Shown here: positions 8,354 through 17,935 of the stretch, in pieces
How the letters are laid out: each line of letters starts with the position of its first letter
Position numbering within the stretch: the stretch's first letter is position 1
DNA from: Shinella lacus
Lineage (GTDB): Bacteria; Pseudomonadota; Alphaproteobacteria; Rhizobiales; Rhizobiaceae
NCBI RefSeq assembly: GCF_010994755.1
Contig: NZ_WHSB02000005.1
Coordinates: forward strand, 281,281 to 345,280
Direction: 5' to 3'
DNA length: 64,000 nt
Translations under genes and position numbers: made by a program
Notes under the pieces: generated by a model
Databases searched by the model: none
What the model was told of the DNA's origin: nothing
What the model saw: only the letters and a program-made list of their open reading frames with translations

Positions 8354-9886
8354 TCACGCCATTGCCGCCATTCGATCCCCGACAATGCGATAGGAAATCG
8401 CTTCCGCTAGGTGGATGCGGCCGACGATTGCGGCTTCGTCGAGATCGGCCAGCGTGCGGGCGACCTTGAGGATGCGGTGGTAGCCGCGGGCGGAGAAGCG
8501 CATCTTTTCCGCGGCGTCGCGCAGAAGCTGGAGGCCGCCGGGATCGGGTTCGGCGACCTTTTCGACGAGCGCCGTCGAGGCACGCGCATTGCTCGTCACG
8601 CCGCCCATGCCGAGACGGGCGAAACGATCGATCTGCAGGGCGCGGGCGCGGGCGACGCGGCGGGCGACGGTGGCGCTCGCCTCCGCCGCCATCGGGCGGA
8701 TGAGGTCCGCGGCGGAGACGGCGGGCACGTCGATACGGATATCGATGCGGTCCATCAGCGGGCCGGAGACGCGGGCCTGGTACTCGCTCATGCAGCGCGG
8801 CCCGCGGGCGCATTGGCGGCCGGGTTCTCCCGCCATGCCGCAGCGGCAGGGGTTCATGGCGGCGACGAGCTGGACGGCGGCGGGGTAGCTGACGCGGTGA
8901 TTGGCGCGCGCGATGATACATGCGCCGGTTTCGAGCGGCTGGCGCAGCGCATCGAGCGCCTGCGGCGAGAATTCCGGCAATTCGTCGAGAAAGAGCACGC
9001 CATTATGGGCAAGCGAGGCCTCTCCCGGCCGTGCCCGGGCGCCGCCGCCGACGAGGGCGGCCATGGTGGCGGAGTGGTGCGGCGTGCGGAAGGGTCGGCG
9101 ATCCGACAGGCGGCCACCGGAGAGCTGGCCGGCGATGGAATGAATCATCGAGACTTCGAGAAGCTCCGCCGGCGAGAGCGGCGGCAGGATGGCGGCAAGG
9201 CGGGCGGCGAGCATGGACTTTCCCGAACCGGGCGGGCCGACCATCAGGAGATTGTGGTTGCCGGCAGCCGCCACTTCCAGCGCCCGCTTGGCGCTTTCCT
9301 GGCCGCGGATATCGGCGAGATCCGGCAAATCGCCGGCAGGCGCTCGGATGGCCGGCGCGGGGCGCGACAGGACCTGCGTGCCCTTGAAATGATTGACCAG
9401 CGCGATGAGACTGCGCGGCGCGAGAATATCAAGCCCGCCGCCGGCCCAGGCGGCTTCCGCGCCGTTTTCTGCCGGGCAGATCACGCCCTTGCCGAGCGCA
9501 TTGGCGCCCATGGCCGCGGGCAGCGCGCCGGCGACCGCCGCGATCGTACCATCGAGATTGAGTTCGCCGATGACGACATAGTCGTCGAGCGCGTCACCCG
9601 GCAGGGCGCCGAGCGCCACCATCAGGCCGAGCGCGATGGCGAGGTCGTAGTGGCTGCCTTCCTTGGGAAGATCGGCGGGGGCGAGATTGACCGTCACCCG
9701 CTTCGGCGGCAGCGACAGGCCAGAGGCGTGCAATGCGGCCTGCACCCGTTCCCGGCTTTCGGCGACCGCCTTGTCCGCCAGGCCGACGATCTGCATGCCC
9801 ACCTTGCCGGGCGCCACCATCACCTGCACATCGACGGGCACGCCCTCGATGCCCTGAAACGCAATCGTGCTGACCCGCGCCACCAT
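8354..9886 (-). CDS. comM: YifB/ComM family Mg chelatase-like AAA ATPase
   Basis: A 510-residue member of the ComM/YifB family. In naturally transformable bacteria ComM is a hexameric helicase promoting branch migration during integration of transforming DNA; a role in this organism is inferred. An N-terminal Lon-protease-like domain (residues ~20-170) precedes the AAA core with Walker A GPPGSGKSM, Walker B NGVLFLDELPEF, and the cysteine cluster CRCGMAGEPGRQCARGPRC. The C-terminal Mg-chelatase helical domain is RFSARGYHRILKVARTLADL. The start MVARVSTIAF is the family's conserved beginning. It lies downstream of gshB on the same strand. Confidence 0.93.
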   Translation of the reverse strand: MVARVSTIAFQGIEGVPVDVQVMVAPGKVGMQIVGLADKAVAESRERVQAALHASGLSLPPKRVTVNLAPADLPKEGSHYDLAIALGLMVALGALPGDALDDYVVIGELNLDGTIAAVAGALPAAMGANALGKGVICPAENGAEAAWAGGGLDILAPRSLIALVNHFKGTQVLSRPAPAIRAPAGDLPDLADIRGQESAKRALEVAAAGNHNLLMVGPPGSGKSMLAARLAAILPPLSPAELLEVSMIHSIAGQLSGGRLSDRRPFRTPHHSATMAALVGGGARARPGEASLAHNGVLFLDELPEFSPQALDALRQPLETGACIIARANHRVSYPAAVQLVAAMNPCRCGMAGEPGRQCARGPRCMSEYQARVSGPLMDRIDIRIDVPAVSAADLIRPMAAEASATVARRVARARALQIDRFARLGMGGVTSNARASTALVEKVAEPDPGGLQLLRDAAEKMRFSARGYHRILKVARTLADLDEAAIVGRIHLAEAISYRIVGDRMAAMA

Positions 9887-10084
9887 GATGGACTCCGCTC
9901 GCCCTGGCCGAAAATGGCCATCGCAACCGCCCCTGGGTTGCAGCTGGAAATCTGGCATGGAATTCGGAATGAAACAAGAACAATTATAGAACTTGCGCGA
10001 AGATTTTCCGCGTGCTGGTTGTGCGCGGTTGCATTTGCGGAACGAAGGCGGGACGTTCGCGAACGGAACGCCCCGCGCGCACCA

Positions 10085-11029
10085 TTAGCGCTTCTTTTCG
10101 ATGGCGTCCCAGAGCAGGGCGGCGATGTCGGCGCCGCCGAATTTCTTCACTTCGCGGATGCCGGTGGGCGAGGTCACGTTGATCTCGGTCATGTAGTCGC
10201 CGATGACGTCGATGCCGACCAGCAGGAAGCCGCGCTCGCGCAGCGCGGGGCCGATGCGGGCGCAGATCTCCTTTTCGCGCGCCGTCAGCTCCGTCGGCTC
10301 GGGGCGGCCGCCGGCATGCATGTTGGAGCGCGCGTCGTGTTCGGCAGGCACACGGTTGATGGCGCCGACGGGCTCGCCATCGACGAGGATGATGCGCTTG
10401 TCGCCCTTGCGCACGTCCGGCAGGTATTGCTGGGCGATGAAGGGTTCGCGGAACATCTGGCCGAACATTTCCAAGAGCGACGAGAGGTTGCGGTCGTCCT
10501 TCGTCGAATGGAAGACGCCGGCGCCGCCATTGCCGTAGAGCGGCTTCAGGATCATGTCGCCCATCTCGTCGCGGAAGCGGCGGATTTCGGCCGGATCACG
10601 GGTGATCAGCGTTGCCGGCATCAGGTCGGCGAATTCGGTGACGAAAATCTTCTCCGGCGAGTTGCGCACCCAGGCCGGGTCGTTGACGACGAGCGTCTTG
10701 GGGTGGATGCGCTCCAGCAGGTGCGTCGAAGTGATGTAGGACATGTCGAAGGGCGGGTCCTGGCGCAGCAGCACCACATCCATGGTCGAGAGATCGACGC
10801 GCTCCGGGGTACCGAGCGTGTAGTGGTCGCCCTTGACGTCGCGCAGCTCCATCGGCTCGACGGTGGCGTAGACCGTGCCGTCGCGCAGGCTCAGGCGATC
10901 CGGCGTGTAGTGGAAGAGCTTGTAGCCGCGGCTTTGCGCCTCGATGCTCATGGCGAAGGTGGAATCGCCGGCGATATTGATGGTCGACACATGGTCCATC
11001 TGGACCGCGACGTTCTTGATCTTTGCCAT
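10085..11029 (-). CDS. gshB: Glutathione synthase
   Basis: ATP-grasp ligase that joins gamma-glutamylcysteine and glycine. 314 residues: N-terminal preATP-grasp domain ([24 protein letters not shown]), then the ATP-grasp core with the metal and phosphate residues in [14 protein letters not shown] and the C-terminal [13 protein letters not shown]. The start is preceded by GAGGGG. In many Rhizobiales gshB directly follows rsmI and yraN; here the ugp operon with its EEP gene sits between them, all on the same strand. Confidence 0.96.
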   Translation of the reverse strand: MAKIKNVAVQMDHVSTINIAGDSTFAMSIEAQSRGYKLFHYTPDRLSLRDGTVYATVEPMELRDVKGDHYTLGTPERVDLSTMDVVLLRQDPPFDMSYITSTHLLERIHPKTLVVNDPAWVRNSPEKIFVTEFADLMPATLITRDPAEIRRFRDEMGDMILKPLYGNGGAGVFHSTKDDRNLSSLLEMFGQMFREPFIAQQYLPDVRKGDKRIILVDGEPVGAINRVPAEHDARSNMHAGGRPEPTELTAREKEICARIGPALRERGFLLVGIDVIGDYMTEINVTSPTGIREVKKFGGADIAALLWDAIEKKR

Positions 11030-11099
11030 GAAAAGTCCCCTCAGGAATGCCTGACACATTTAAGGTGCCCGAGGGGCGAGCGCAACGGGCGCGCGACGC

Positions 11100-12092
11100 T
11101 CAGGCGAAACCGTCGATGCGGCAGGTGATGAGGTCGTGGTCGGAGAGCGGGCGGCCGGCCGGCGAGAGCGAGGAGACGATGCGCGTATCCGACACCGCAA
11201 GGCCGCGCGACAGGAACCAGTCGAGCTTCATCGAGCGTTCGGGCCAGCGGGTGATGAGGCTCGGGCGCGTCGTCATCACATCGAGCGGGCCGCCGTGGCG
11301 CGTGAAGCCGCGCTCGGCTGCGCGGGCGAACAGGCCTTCCGCTTCGAAATCGCCGTCGGCGTGGTTGCCGGTGTTGAGGTCGCCGCCGATGAGCATGGGG
11401 CGTCCGGGGAAGGCCGCCTCCAGCGCATCGATGAGGCCGACCATCTGGCGCTCGCGATAGGCCGCCGTGGTGGCGCTTTCGAAATGGGTGGAGGCCAGCA
11501 CGAGCGGGCCGGATTCGGTGTTGATCACCGCGCCGATCGCCATGCGCTCGCCAAACCGCGGCTGGTCGACCTCGCCTGTGAACCACAGGCGCTCGCCCGG
11601 CAGGCGCAGCAGGAAGGCTTCGTGCAGCGGCACGGTGGAGAGCAGGCTGTTGCCGTGCAGGCCGCGACGGTTGAACTGGTCCTTGCAGAATTCCAGTTCG
11701 GTATCGGAGCCGAGGCCGAGCTCGACGAATTCGACGCCGTAGAGATAGGCCATGCCGAGTTCTTCGGCGACTTCCGCCGTGGTGTGGCGCTGGCGGGTGC
11801 GGGCCATGCCGTCGTCCATCTCGGAGAGGAGCACGATCTCCGCGCCTGTGGCACCCAGATGTTCGGCGCTTTCCATCGGAAACAGGCAGCGCTCCAGGTT
11901 CCAGGCGGCAACCGTGAAGGGGAAGGGCAGCGGCTCGGCGCGTTCGGCGCTGCCGCCGGCCTCCACCGCATTCATGCAGGCGAGATCGGCCATGTGGGCG
12001 TCGTGCGCGGCGATGGATTTTTCGAGGCCGGCAATGGCGGCGCGTTCCACGCTGGTGGGAGCGGCCAGCCGGTCGACGGTTTCGCGGATCAT
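11100..12092 (-). CDS. Endonuclease/exonuclease/phosphatase (EEP) family protein in the ugp operon
   Basis: A 330-residue soluble protein without a signal peptide. EEP-fold active-site pieces are present: AAWNLERC (Asn), LLSEMDDG (metal Glu), LASTHFES (His), GGDLNTGNH (Asp/Asn) and the final LSDHDLITC (Asp-His). The family hydrolyses phosphodiester or phosphomonoester bonds in nucleic acids, inositol phosphates or phospholipids. Its ATG overlaps the ugpC stop (ATGA), so it is the last gene of ugpBAEC. That is the place where E. coli has ugpQ, a glycerophosphodiesterase of a different (TIM-barrel) fold. A role in splitting imported glycerophosphodiesters is therefore an inference worth testing. 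Confidence 0.85.
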   Translation of the reverse strand: MIRETVDRLAAPTSVERAAIAGLEKSIAAHDAHMADLACMNAVEAGGSAERAEPLPFPFTVAAWNLERCLFPMESAEHLGATGAEIVLLSEMDDGMARTRQRHTTAEVAEELGMAYLYGVEFVELGLGSDTELEFCKDQFNRRGLHGNSLLSTVPLHEAFLLRLPGERLWFTGEVDQPRFGERMAIGAVINTESGPLVLASTHFESATTAAYRERQMVGLIDALEAAFPGRPMLIGGDLNTGNHADGDFEAEGLFARAAERGFTRHGGPLDVMTTRPSLITRWPERSMKLDWFLSRGLAVSDTRIVSSLSPAGRPLSDHDLITCRIDGFA

Positions 12093-13198
12093 GATGCGGC
12101 GACCTCCATGGCAGGAATGCTGGCTGCGATGGCGCCCTCGCCCACCCAGTCGATGCGCTGGCCGCTCTTGCTGTCGAAGAAGTGCAGCTTGGCTGTGGCG
12201 ATGGAGAGCGAGGCGGTTTCCGGCAGCGGGATTTCCGACGGGATGGCCGCGACGAGCGGCTGGTCGCCGACGACGCCGTGCACGAGGCGCTGCGAGCCCA
12301 GTTCCTCGACATAGTCGATGCGGAACGGCAGGTCGCCCTTCGTGCCGTCGTGGATATGCAGGTCTTCGGCGCGGAGACCCACGGTGACCGCGCCCTGGGT
12401 CGGCACCGTTGCGCCGAGATCGATGAGGGCGGGGCCGAGGGCGAGCTTGCTGCCGTGCAGTTCGCCGGTGACGAGGTTCATGGCAGGCGAGCCGATGAAG
12501 CTCGCGACAAAGGTGGTGGCGGGGCGGTGGTAGACGTCGAGCGGGCGGCCGATCTGCTCGATCTTTCCGCCGGAAAGCACGACGAGGCGGTCGGCAAGCG
12601 TCATGGCTTCGAGCTGGTCGTGGGTGACGTAGATCGAGGTCGTGCCGACGCGGCGTTGCAGGCGCTTGATCTCGCCGCGCATGGAGACGCGCAGCTTGGC
12701 ATCGAGGTTGGAGAGCGGCTCGTCAAAGAGGAAGGCCGATGGCTTGCGCACGATAGCGCGGCCCATGGCGACGCGCTGGCGCTGGCCGCCGGAAAGCGCG
12801 CGGGGCTTGCGCTCCAGATAGGGCTGGAGCTCCAGCATGCGGGCGGCTTCCGCCACACGAGCGTCGATCTCGGCCTTCGGCGTGCGACGGTTTTTCAGGC
12901 CGTAGGCGAGGTTTTCGTAGACGGACATGTGCGGGTAGAGCGCGTAGTTCTGGAAGACCATGGCGATGTCGCGGTCTGCCGGGTCTACCTCGTTGACGAC
13001 GCGGTCGCCGATCGTCACGCTGCCCTCGCTGATCGCCTCCAGCCCGGCGACCATGCGCAGGAGCGTCGACTTTCCGCAGCCGGACGGGCCGACCAGCACG
13101 ATGAACTCGCCGTCGGCGATGTCGATCGAGACGGAGCTGACCGCGGTGACGCCGCCATTGTAGATCTTGGATACGTCCTTGATACCGATCGATGCCAT
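12089..13198 (-). CDS. ugpC: sn-glycerol-3-phosphate ABC transporter, ATP-binding protein
   Basis: ATPase of the UgpBAEC importer for glycerol-3-phosphate and glycerophosphodiesters. 369 residues: Walker [10 protein letters not shown] (~38-46), Q-loop [13 protein letters not shown] signature [14 protein letters not shown], Walker [13 protein letters not shown], switch [10 protein letters not shown], then a C-terminal TOBE regulatory domain with [10 protein letters not shown]. This layout is that of the MalK/UgpC subfamily. It sits 12 bp after ugpE and overlaps the EEP gene by 4 bp. Confidence 0.95.
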   Translation of the reverse strand: MASIGIKDVSKIYNGGVTAVSSVSIDIADGEFIVLVGPSGCGKSTLLRMVAGLEAISEGSVTIGDRVVNEVDPADRDIAMVFQNYALYPHMSVYENLAYGLKNRRTPKAEIDARVAEAARMLELQPYLERKPRALSGGQRQRVAMGRAIVRKPSAFLFDEPLSNLDAKLRVSMRGEIKRLQRRVGTTSIYVTHDQLEAMTLADRLVVLSGGKIEQIGRPLDVYHRPATTFVASFIGSPAMNLVTGELHGSKLALGPALIDLGATVPTQGAVTVGLRAEDLHIHDGTKGDLPFRIDYVEELGSQRLVHGVVGDQPLVAAIPSEIPLPETASLSIATAKLHFFDSKSGQRIDWVGEGAIAASIPAMEVAAS

Positions 13199-13210
13199 GG
13201 GACAGGCTCC

Positions 13211-14053
13211 TTATTTGTCGCTTTCGGTGAGGCCCTTGATGAACCACCGCTGGAAGATCATCACGATCATCACCGGCGGCAGCATGGCGAGGATCGCCAG
13301 CGCAAAGGCCTCGTTATAGTCGGGAATGTTGGAGCCGACCCAGACGAGCAGGATCTGCTTGATGCCGCGCACCAGCGTGAAGAAGCGCTCGTCGGTGGTC
13401 ATCAGCGTCGGCCAGAGATACTGGTTCCAGCCATAGACGAACATGATGATGAAGATCGCCGCGATCATGGTGCGCGAGAGCGGCACGAGAATGTCGATGA
13501 AGAACTTGAACGGCCCGGCGCCGTCGATGCGCGCGGCCTCCAGCAGTTCCTCCGGCACGGACTTGAAGAACTGGCGGAAGTAGAATGTGCCGGTGGCCGA
13601 CGCCAGCAGCGGCACGATGAGGCCGGTATAGGTGTTCGTGAGCGAGAGCTTGTTCATCACCTCGTAGGAGGGAAGGATGCGCACTTCGAGCGGCAGAAGC
13701 AGCGTGGTGAAGATCATCCAGAAGAACAGCGTGCCGAGCTTGAAGCGGAAATAGACGATGGCGTAGGCGGCAAGCATCGACAGGATGATCTTGCCGGCGG
13801 CAAAGCCGATACCGAGGATCAGCGAGTTCCAGATCATGCGTGCGCCGGTGATTTCGCCGGTAAAGCCGCCCTTGCGCGTCAGCACGGTGTTGTAGGTCTC
13901 GGTGAAATAGCCGCCCCAGGTGAGAGACAGGCCGTTCCGATGAATGTCGGCCGCCTCGTGGGTGGAGGTCATGAAGGCCACCACCACGGGGGCCACCATG
14001 ATGAAGACGCCGATCAGGAGAATGACATGGTCGAGCAAACGGGTGCGGTACAT
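13211..14053 (-). CDS. ugpE: sn-glycerol-3-phosphate ABC transporter, permease UgpE
   Basis: Inner-membrane permease of 280 residues with about six transmembrane helices. The ABC-permease EAA loop is at residues ~177-195 (EELLEAARIDGAGPFKFFIDI), which docks to UgpC. The YGWNQYLWPTLMT segment and the GLTES(D)K end are characteristic of UgpE. It is 13 bp downstream of ugpA and 12 bp upstream of ugpC, so cotranscribed. Confidence 0.95.
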   Translation of the reverse strand: MYRTRLLDHVILLIGVFIMVAPVVVAFMTSTHEAADIHRNGLSLTWGGYFTETYNTVLTRKGGFTGEITGARMIWNSLILGIGFAAGKIILSMLAAYAIVYFRFKLGTLFFWMIFTTLLLPLEVRILPSYEVMNKLSLTNTYTGLIVPLLASATGTFYFRQFFKSVPEELLEAARIDGAGPFKFFIDILVPLSRTMIAAIFIIMFVYGWNQYLWPTLMTTDERFFTLVRGIKQILLVWVGSNIPDYNEAFALAILAMLPPVMIVMIFQRWFIKGLTESDK

Positions 14054-14066
14054 GGCGGGCGCCCTC

Positions 14067-14948
14067 TCAATTGTAATGGACGCGCCGCTCGATGAAGCGG
14101 AACTGGAAGATGGTGAGCACGAAGACCACGATCATCAGGATGACGGATTGCGCCGAGGAGCCGCCGAGGTCGTTGCCGCGGAAGCCGTCCATGTAGACCT
14201 TGTAGACGAGCGTGATCGGGTTGTTGGCCGCCTTGTCCTTCACCATCACGTCGATGACGCCGAAGGTGTCGAACAGCGAATAGGTCATGTTGATGATGAG
14301 CAGGAAGAAGGCGGTGGGGGCGAGCAGCGGCAGCGTCATCGTCCAGAAGCGCCGCATGCCGGAGCGGCAATCGATGGCGGCCGCCTCACGGATGGAAACC
14401 GGAATACCCTGCAGGCCGGACAGGATGAAGATGAAATTGTACGGGATCTGCTTCCACACCGACACGATGATCATGGCGATTGCCGTGTCGTTGTAGTTGA
14501 GGCCGACCTTCATGTCCCAGCCGAAGAAGGCCGCGAGCTTCACCAGCGGGCCGATATGCTGGTCGAAGAACATCATGCCCATGAGGCCCGCGACCGGCGG
14601 GGCGATGGCATAGACCCAGATCAGCAGCGTCTTGTAGGTGGAGCTGCCCTTCAGCACCGCATCCGCCTTCACCGCGAGCAGCATGCCGATGCCCAGCGAC
14701 AGGAAGGTGACGAGCACCGTGAAGAGCAGCGTGAAGCGGGCGATCGACTGGTACTGCACGGAGCCCAGCGCATCGGAATAGTTGGAAAGGCCAACGAAGG
14801 TGGAGCCGAAGCCGAACGGGTCTTCGAGGTAGAAGGACGACTGGATCGCCTGCACGGACGGCCAGTAGAAGAACACGAAGATGATCGCCATCTGCGGCGC
14901 GATAAAGAGATAGGGCAGATAGGGCGACGAGAATTGCACGCGCTTCAT
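14067..14948 (-). CDS. ugpA: sn-glycerol-3-phosphate ABC transporter, permease UgpA
   Basis: Inner-membrane permease of 293 residues, partner of UgpE. N-terminal region PYLFIAPQMAIIFVFFYWPS with QAIQSSFYLEDPFG, and an EAA-type loop SIREAAAIDCRSGMRRFWTM near residue 190. About six membrane helices. A GC-rich stem-loop separates it from ugpB upstream, which may lower expression of the permeases relative to the binding protein. Confidence 0.95.
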   Translation of the reverse strand: MKRVQFSSPYLPYLFIAPQMAIIFVFFYWPSVQAIQSSFYLEDPFGFGSTFVGLSNYSDALGSVQYQSIARFTLLFTVLVTFLSLGIGMLLAVKADAVLKGSSTYKTLLIWVYAIAPPVAGLMGMMFFDQHIGPLVKLAAFFGWDMKVGLNYNDTAIAMIIVSVWKQIPYNFIFILSGLQGIPVSIREAAAIDCRSGMRRFWTMTLPLLAPTAFFLLIINMTYSLFDTFGVIDVMVKDKAANNPITLVYKVYMDGFRGNDLGGSSAQSVILMIVVFVLTIFQFRFIERRVHYN

Positions 14949-14968
14949 GGAGCCACCTTCATAGCGGC

Positions 14969-14995
14969 GTGCCGGGAGCAGGACGCCCCCGGCAC
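14969..14995 (-). promoter_or_regulatory. Intra-operon stem-loop between ugpB and ugpA
   Basis: A perfect 8-bp stem GTGCCGGG/CCCGGCAC with an 11-nt loop lies in the 68-bp gap after ugpB and is not followed by a T run. Such hairpins after a solute-binding-protein gene commonly protect the upstream mRNA or partly terminate, giving more binding protein than permease. Confidence 0.55.
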
Positions 14996-15016
14996 GAATT
15001 TCAGCGGATGGCAGTA

Positions 15017-16315
15017 TCAGCCGGCGGTCTTGGCGAAGCGGGCGAGCAGTTCGTTCGCTTCGGTCTCGATCGTCTTCAGGGCTTCTTCGACCGTGGTTTC
15101 GCCGGCGAAGATGCGGCCGTATTCACGCTCCATGATCTCGCGGATCTGCGGGTAGAAGCCGAGGCGGTAGCCCTTCGACCATTCACCCGACGGCAGCATG
15201 AGCTGCTGGATCCCGACTTCGGCCGCCGGCTTCTCCTTGTAGTAGCCTTCGGACTTGGTGAGTTCGTAGGCAGCCGTGGTGATGGCGACGTAGCCGGTTG
15301 CCTCGTGGTAGAACTTCTGGATTTCCGGCGAGGTCAGGAACTGGAAGAAGTCGGCCGTGCACTTGTTTTCGGCTTCCGGCTTGCCGGACATGGCGAAGAG
15401 GGCAGCGCCGCCGATGAAGGTGTTGGTGCCGGCACCCTGGATGCTGTTCCAATAGGGCAGGAAGGTTGCCGAGAACGGCTTCTGCGCGGTCTTCTGGAGG
15501 CCGCCGAACGATCCCGAGGAGCCGATCCAGAAGGCGGCCTTGCCGTCTTCGAAGAGCTTCTGGTTGTCGTTCCAGCCGGCACCGTAATAGCCGAAGTAGC
15601 CTTCGTCAGCCCAGGCCTTGAGCTTGGTGAACATCATGACGAGGTTCGGGTCCGTCATGTTGATCTTGGTATCGACGACCGTGTCGTAACCGTTGTTGTT
15701 CGTCGCGAACTGGATGTTGTGGCGCGAGAAGAAGTTTTCGGTGAACTGCCAGGTCAGCTGCGACTGGACGAGCGGCAGGTAGCCGGCTTCCTTGAGCTTC
15801 GGCGCGATCGCCTCGAACTCTTCCCAGGTCTTCGGGGCTTCGACGCCGACCTTTTCCAGGGCTTCGGTGTTGACATACATGATCGGCGCCGAGGAGTTGA
15901 ACGGCATGCCGACGAACTTGCCGTCCGGGGCGGCGTAGAAGTAACGCACGCCCTCGATGAAGGCTTCGCGGTCGAACTTGTAGCCGGCACCGTTGATCAG
16001 GTCTTCAGCCGGGATGACGGCGCCAGGCGCGTTGATGATCGTCGCCGCACCGGCGTCGAAGACCTGGAGGATGTTCGGCTGTTCGCCCGAACGGAAGGCG
16101 GCGATGCCGGAAGCCAGCGCTTCTTCGTAAGTGCCCTTGGAAACCGGCGTCAGCGCGCAGGCGGACTGCGCAGCGTTGAACTTCTGGGCGACTTCGTTGA
16201 TGACTTCGCCGTTGCGGCCGGCCATGCCGTGCCACCAGGTGATGTTGGTGGCGGCCATCGAGGCCGAGGCGGAAACGGCGAGTGCGAAACCTGCGAGGGA
16301 AAGCGGCTTGAACAT
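15017..16315 (-). CDS. ugpB: sn-glycerol-3-phosphate ABC transporter, periplasmic binding protein
   Basis: Periplasmic receptor for glycerol-3-phosphate/glycerophosphodiesters, 432 residues. A Sec signal peptide spans residues 1-~21 (MFKPLSLAGFALAVSASASMA, cut after ASMA), and the mature protein opens TNITWWHGMAGRNGEVINE as in UgpB. Further UgpB-like stretches: QVFDAGAATII, MPFNSSAPIMYVN and FWIGSSGSFGG. It is the first gene of the operon, with a GAGGAG ribosome site. PhoB-like direct repeats lie 48-91 bp upstream. Confidence 0.95.
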   Translation of the reverse strand: MFKPLSLAGFALAVSASASMAATNITWWHGMAGRNGEVINEVAQKFNAAQSACALTPVSKGTYEEALASGIAAFRSGEQPNILQVFDAGAATIINAPGAVIPAEDLINGAGYKFDREAFIEGVRYFYAAPDGKFVGMPFNSSAPIMYVNTEALEKVGVEAPKTWEEFEAIAPKLKEAGYLPLVQSQLTWQFTENFFSRHNIQFATNNNGYDTVVDTKINMTDPNLVMMFTKLKAWADEGYFGYYGAGWNDNQKLFEDGKAAFWIGSSGSFGGLQKTAQKPFSATFLPYWNSIQGAGTNTFIGGAALFAMSGKPEAENKCTADFFQFLTSPEIQKFYHEATGYVAITTAAYELTKSEGYYKEKPAAEVGIQQLMLPSGEWSKGYRLGFYPQIREIMEREYGRIFAGETTVEEALKTIETEANELLARFAKTAG

Positions 16316-16362
16316 GGGTTGCTCCTCTTCACCGGATTTGGTGTGAGGGGTGCACTAATGAG

Positions 16363-16406
16363 CGACCGTGACGGGCGCGTTACGGTTTCGTGTCAGTTTC
16401 GTTACA
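16363..16406 (-). promoter_or_regulatory. Putative PhoB box array upstream of ugpB
   Basis: On the minus strand four consecutive 11-bp units occur: TGTAACGAAAC, TGACACGAAAC, CGTAACGCGCC, CGTCACGGTCG. The shared (T/C)G(T/A)(A/C)AC heptamer every 11 bp is the architecture of PhoB sites (7-bp repeat plus 4-bp AT-rich spacer), although the last two spacers are GC-rich. The best 18-mer matches the E. coli Pho box at about 12 of 18 positions by eye. It lies just upstream of ugpB, whose operon is phosphate-starvation controlled in enterobacteria and rhizobia. Confidence 0.65.
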
Positions 16407-16418
16407 TTTTCCTTTTGC

Positions 16419-16793
16419 TCAGAACGCATCCACAAGGTGCTTGGGAAAACGCCAGGGCCGCACGGCGACGATGTCATAGCGCAAAGAGAGGCGATGGCCG
16501 TCCGGCTGGCGGGAAAGCCAGACTTCGCTCGCCGCGCGGATGCGGTTCTGGGTGGTTGCGGTGACGGCGAAGACGGCGCTGTCGACATCGCGCCGGGCTT
16601 TCACTTCGACGCAGACGACGAGATCGCCGCGCCGCGCGATGATGTCGATCTCGCCGAGCTTGGTGCGGTAGCGGATGGCGCGGATGCGGTAGCCCTTGGC
16701 CATCAGGTAGAGCGCGGCAATATATTCGGAGACATGTCCGCGGCGGAAGGCTTTGAGCCGGTTCGGATCGGCCGCCTTATCCCGCATCGCCAC
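16419..16793 (-). CDS. yraN: YraN/UPF0102 family protein (putative endonuclease fold)
   Basis: A 124-residue protein of the UPF0102 family, a restriction-endonuclease-like fold often linked to Holliday-junction or DNA-processing functions but not firmly characterised. The fold's active-site pieces are visible: [18 protein letters not shown], then [21 protein letters not shown] with the D-(E/V)xK pattern. Its start overlaps rsmI by 17 bp, so the pair is translationally coupled, as in most proteobacteria. Confidence 0.93.
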   Translation of the reverse strand: MAMRDKAADPNRLKAFRRGHVSEYIAALYLMAKGYRIRAIRYRTKLGEIDIIARRGDLVVCVEVKARRDVDSAVFAVTATTQNRIRAASEVWLSRQPDGHRLSLRYDIVAVRPWRFPKHLVDAF

Positions 16794-17703
16794 CCTTCAG
16801 GTCGATAAGGCGCTGGTAGAGGTCGCGGCGCGGCAGGCCGGTCTGGCGCGCCGCTTCCGTTGCCGCCTTGCCGGCCGACATGTCCTTCACGAGCGCCGTA
16901 AGCAGCCGGTCGACATCCGCCGCCTCGGGTGCGGCCGCCTCGCCCGGCGGCGCGATGACGAAGACGATCTCGCCCTTGACGGTGTGGCCGTCGCCATAGA
17001 AGGCGGCGAGATCGCCGAGCGGGCCGCGGCGGAATTCCTCGAAGGTCTTGGTGATTTCGCGACACACACAGGCCGCCCGTCCCTCGCCCAGCACGTCGGC
17101 TGCGGCAGCGACGGTCGCGGCAATACGGTGTGGTGATTCAAAGAAGAGCAGCGTTGCCGGCACACTTGCCAGTTCCGCAAGACGGTCGCGTCGCGCCTTG
17201 TCCTTGGAGGGCAGGAATCCGGCGAAGAAAAAGGCATCGTTCGGCAGGCCGGAGCCGACGAGGGCGGCGAGCGGCGCGGAGGCGCCGGGGATCGGCACCA
17301 CACGGTGGCCGGCTTCGATGGCCATCAGCGCCAGGCGATAACCGGGATCGGAGACGAGCGGCGTGCCGGCGTCGGAGACCAGCGCCACGGATTTGCCGGC
17401 TTCGAGCGCCGCGATGAGGCGCGGACCGGCCTCGTCCGCATTGTGCTCGTGATAGGCATAGGGCCGGTTGACGATGCCGTAGCGATCGAGCAGCACGCGG
17501 GTGACCCGGGTGTCCTCGCAGGCGAGCACATCGGCGCCGGCGAGCGTTTCGAGCGCCCGAAGGGTGATATCCGAGAGATTGCCGATGGGGGTGGCAACCA
17601 GGTAGAGCGCCGGCTCCTGCGGCCGGGCCGGGATCACGGCATTGTGCAGGCGAAAGGTTTTCGCACTTGCACCCGCCCCGCTTGCCGCACCTTCATCCCG
17701 CAT
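16777..17703 (-). CDS. rsmI: 16S rRNA 2'-O-methyltransferase (C1402), RsmI
   Basis: SAM-dependent tetrapyrrole-methylase-fold enzyme that methylates the ribose of C1402 in 16S rRNA. 308 residues with motifs [92 protein letters not shown] and [11 protein letters not shown], all family hallmarks. The N-terminal ~30 residues before [11 protein letters not shown] are an Ala/Gly-rich extension; a later start is possible but no clear ribosome site supports it. It is divergent from dnaN. Confidence 0.95.
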   Translation of the reverse strand: MRDEGAASGAGASAKTFRLHNAVIPARPQEPALYLVATPIGNLSDITLRALETLAGADVLACEDTRVTRVLLDRYGIVNRPYAYHEHNADEAGPRLIAALEAGKSVALVSDAGTPLVSDPGYRLALMAIEAGHRVVPIPGASAPLAALVGSGLPNDAFFFAGFLPSKDKARRDRLAELASVPATLLFFESPHRIAATVAAAADVLGEGRAACVCREITKTFEEFRRGPLGDLAAFYGDGHTVKGEIVFVIAPPGEAAAPEAADVDRLLTALVKDMSAGKAATEAARQTGLPRRDLYQRLIDLKGGDAG

Positions 17704-17935
17704 CGTCCGTCACCTTTCCAGCCGCTGGACGGCCGCATTTCCCCTCCTTATGGGCGAGCGCCGATGCCCTCGCAAGGTCCGGCGGTTGACTATCCTGTGT
17801 CCGGCGCCGTTAGCACTTGCAATCGTCCGCCTGTTTCTGCCATTTTGCCCGTCCACATCCATCCGGCGCCTGCCGGAATTCCAAGGCAATGCCGCGCCGG
17901 CCTCCGGCGTGCAAGCGGTCGAAAGCGATACATCC

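Noticed and set aside
8411-11128. A 905-codon plus-strand open frame opposite comM and gshB
   Set aside because: Composition is that of reverse-complement shadow coding; both real genes on the other strand have complete catalytic motifs.
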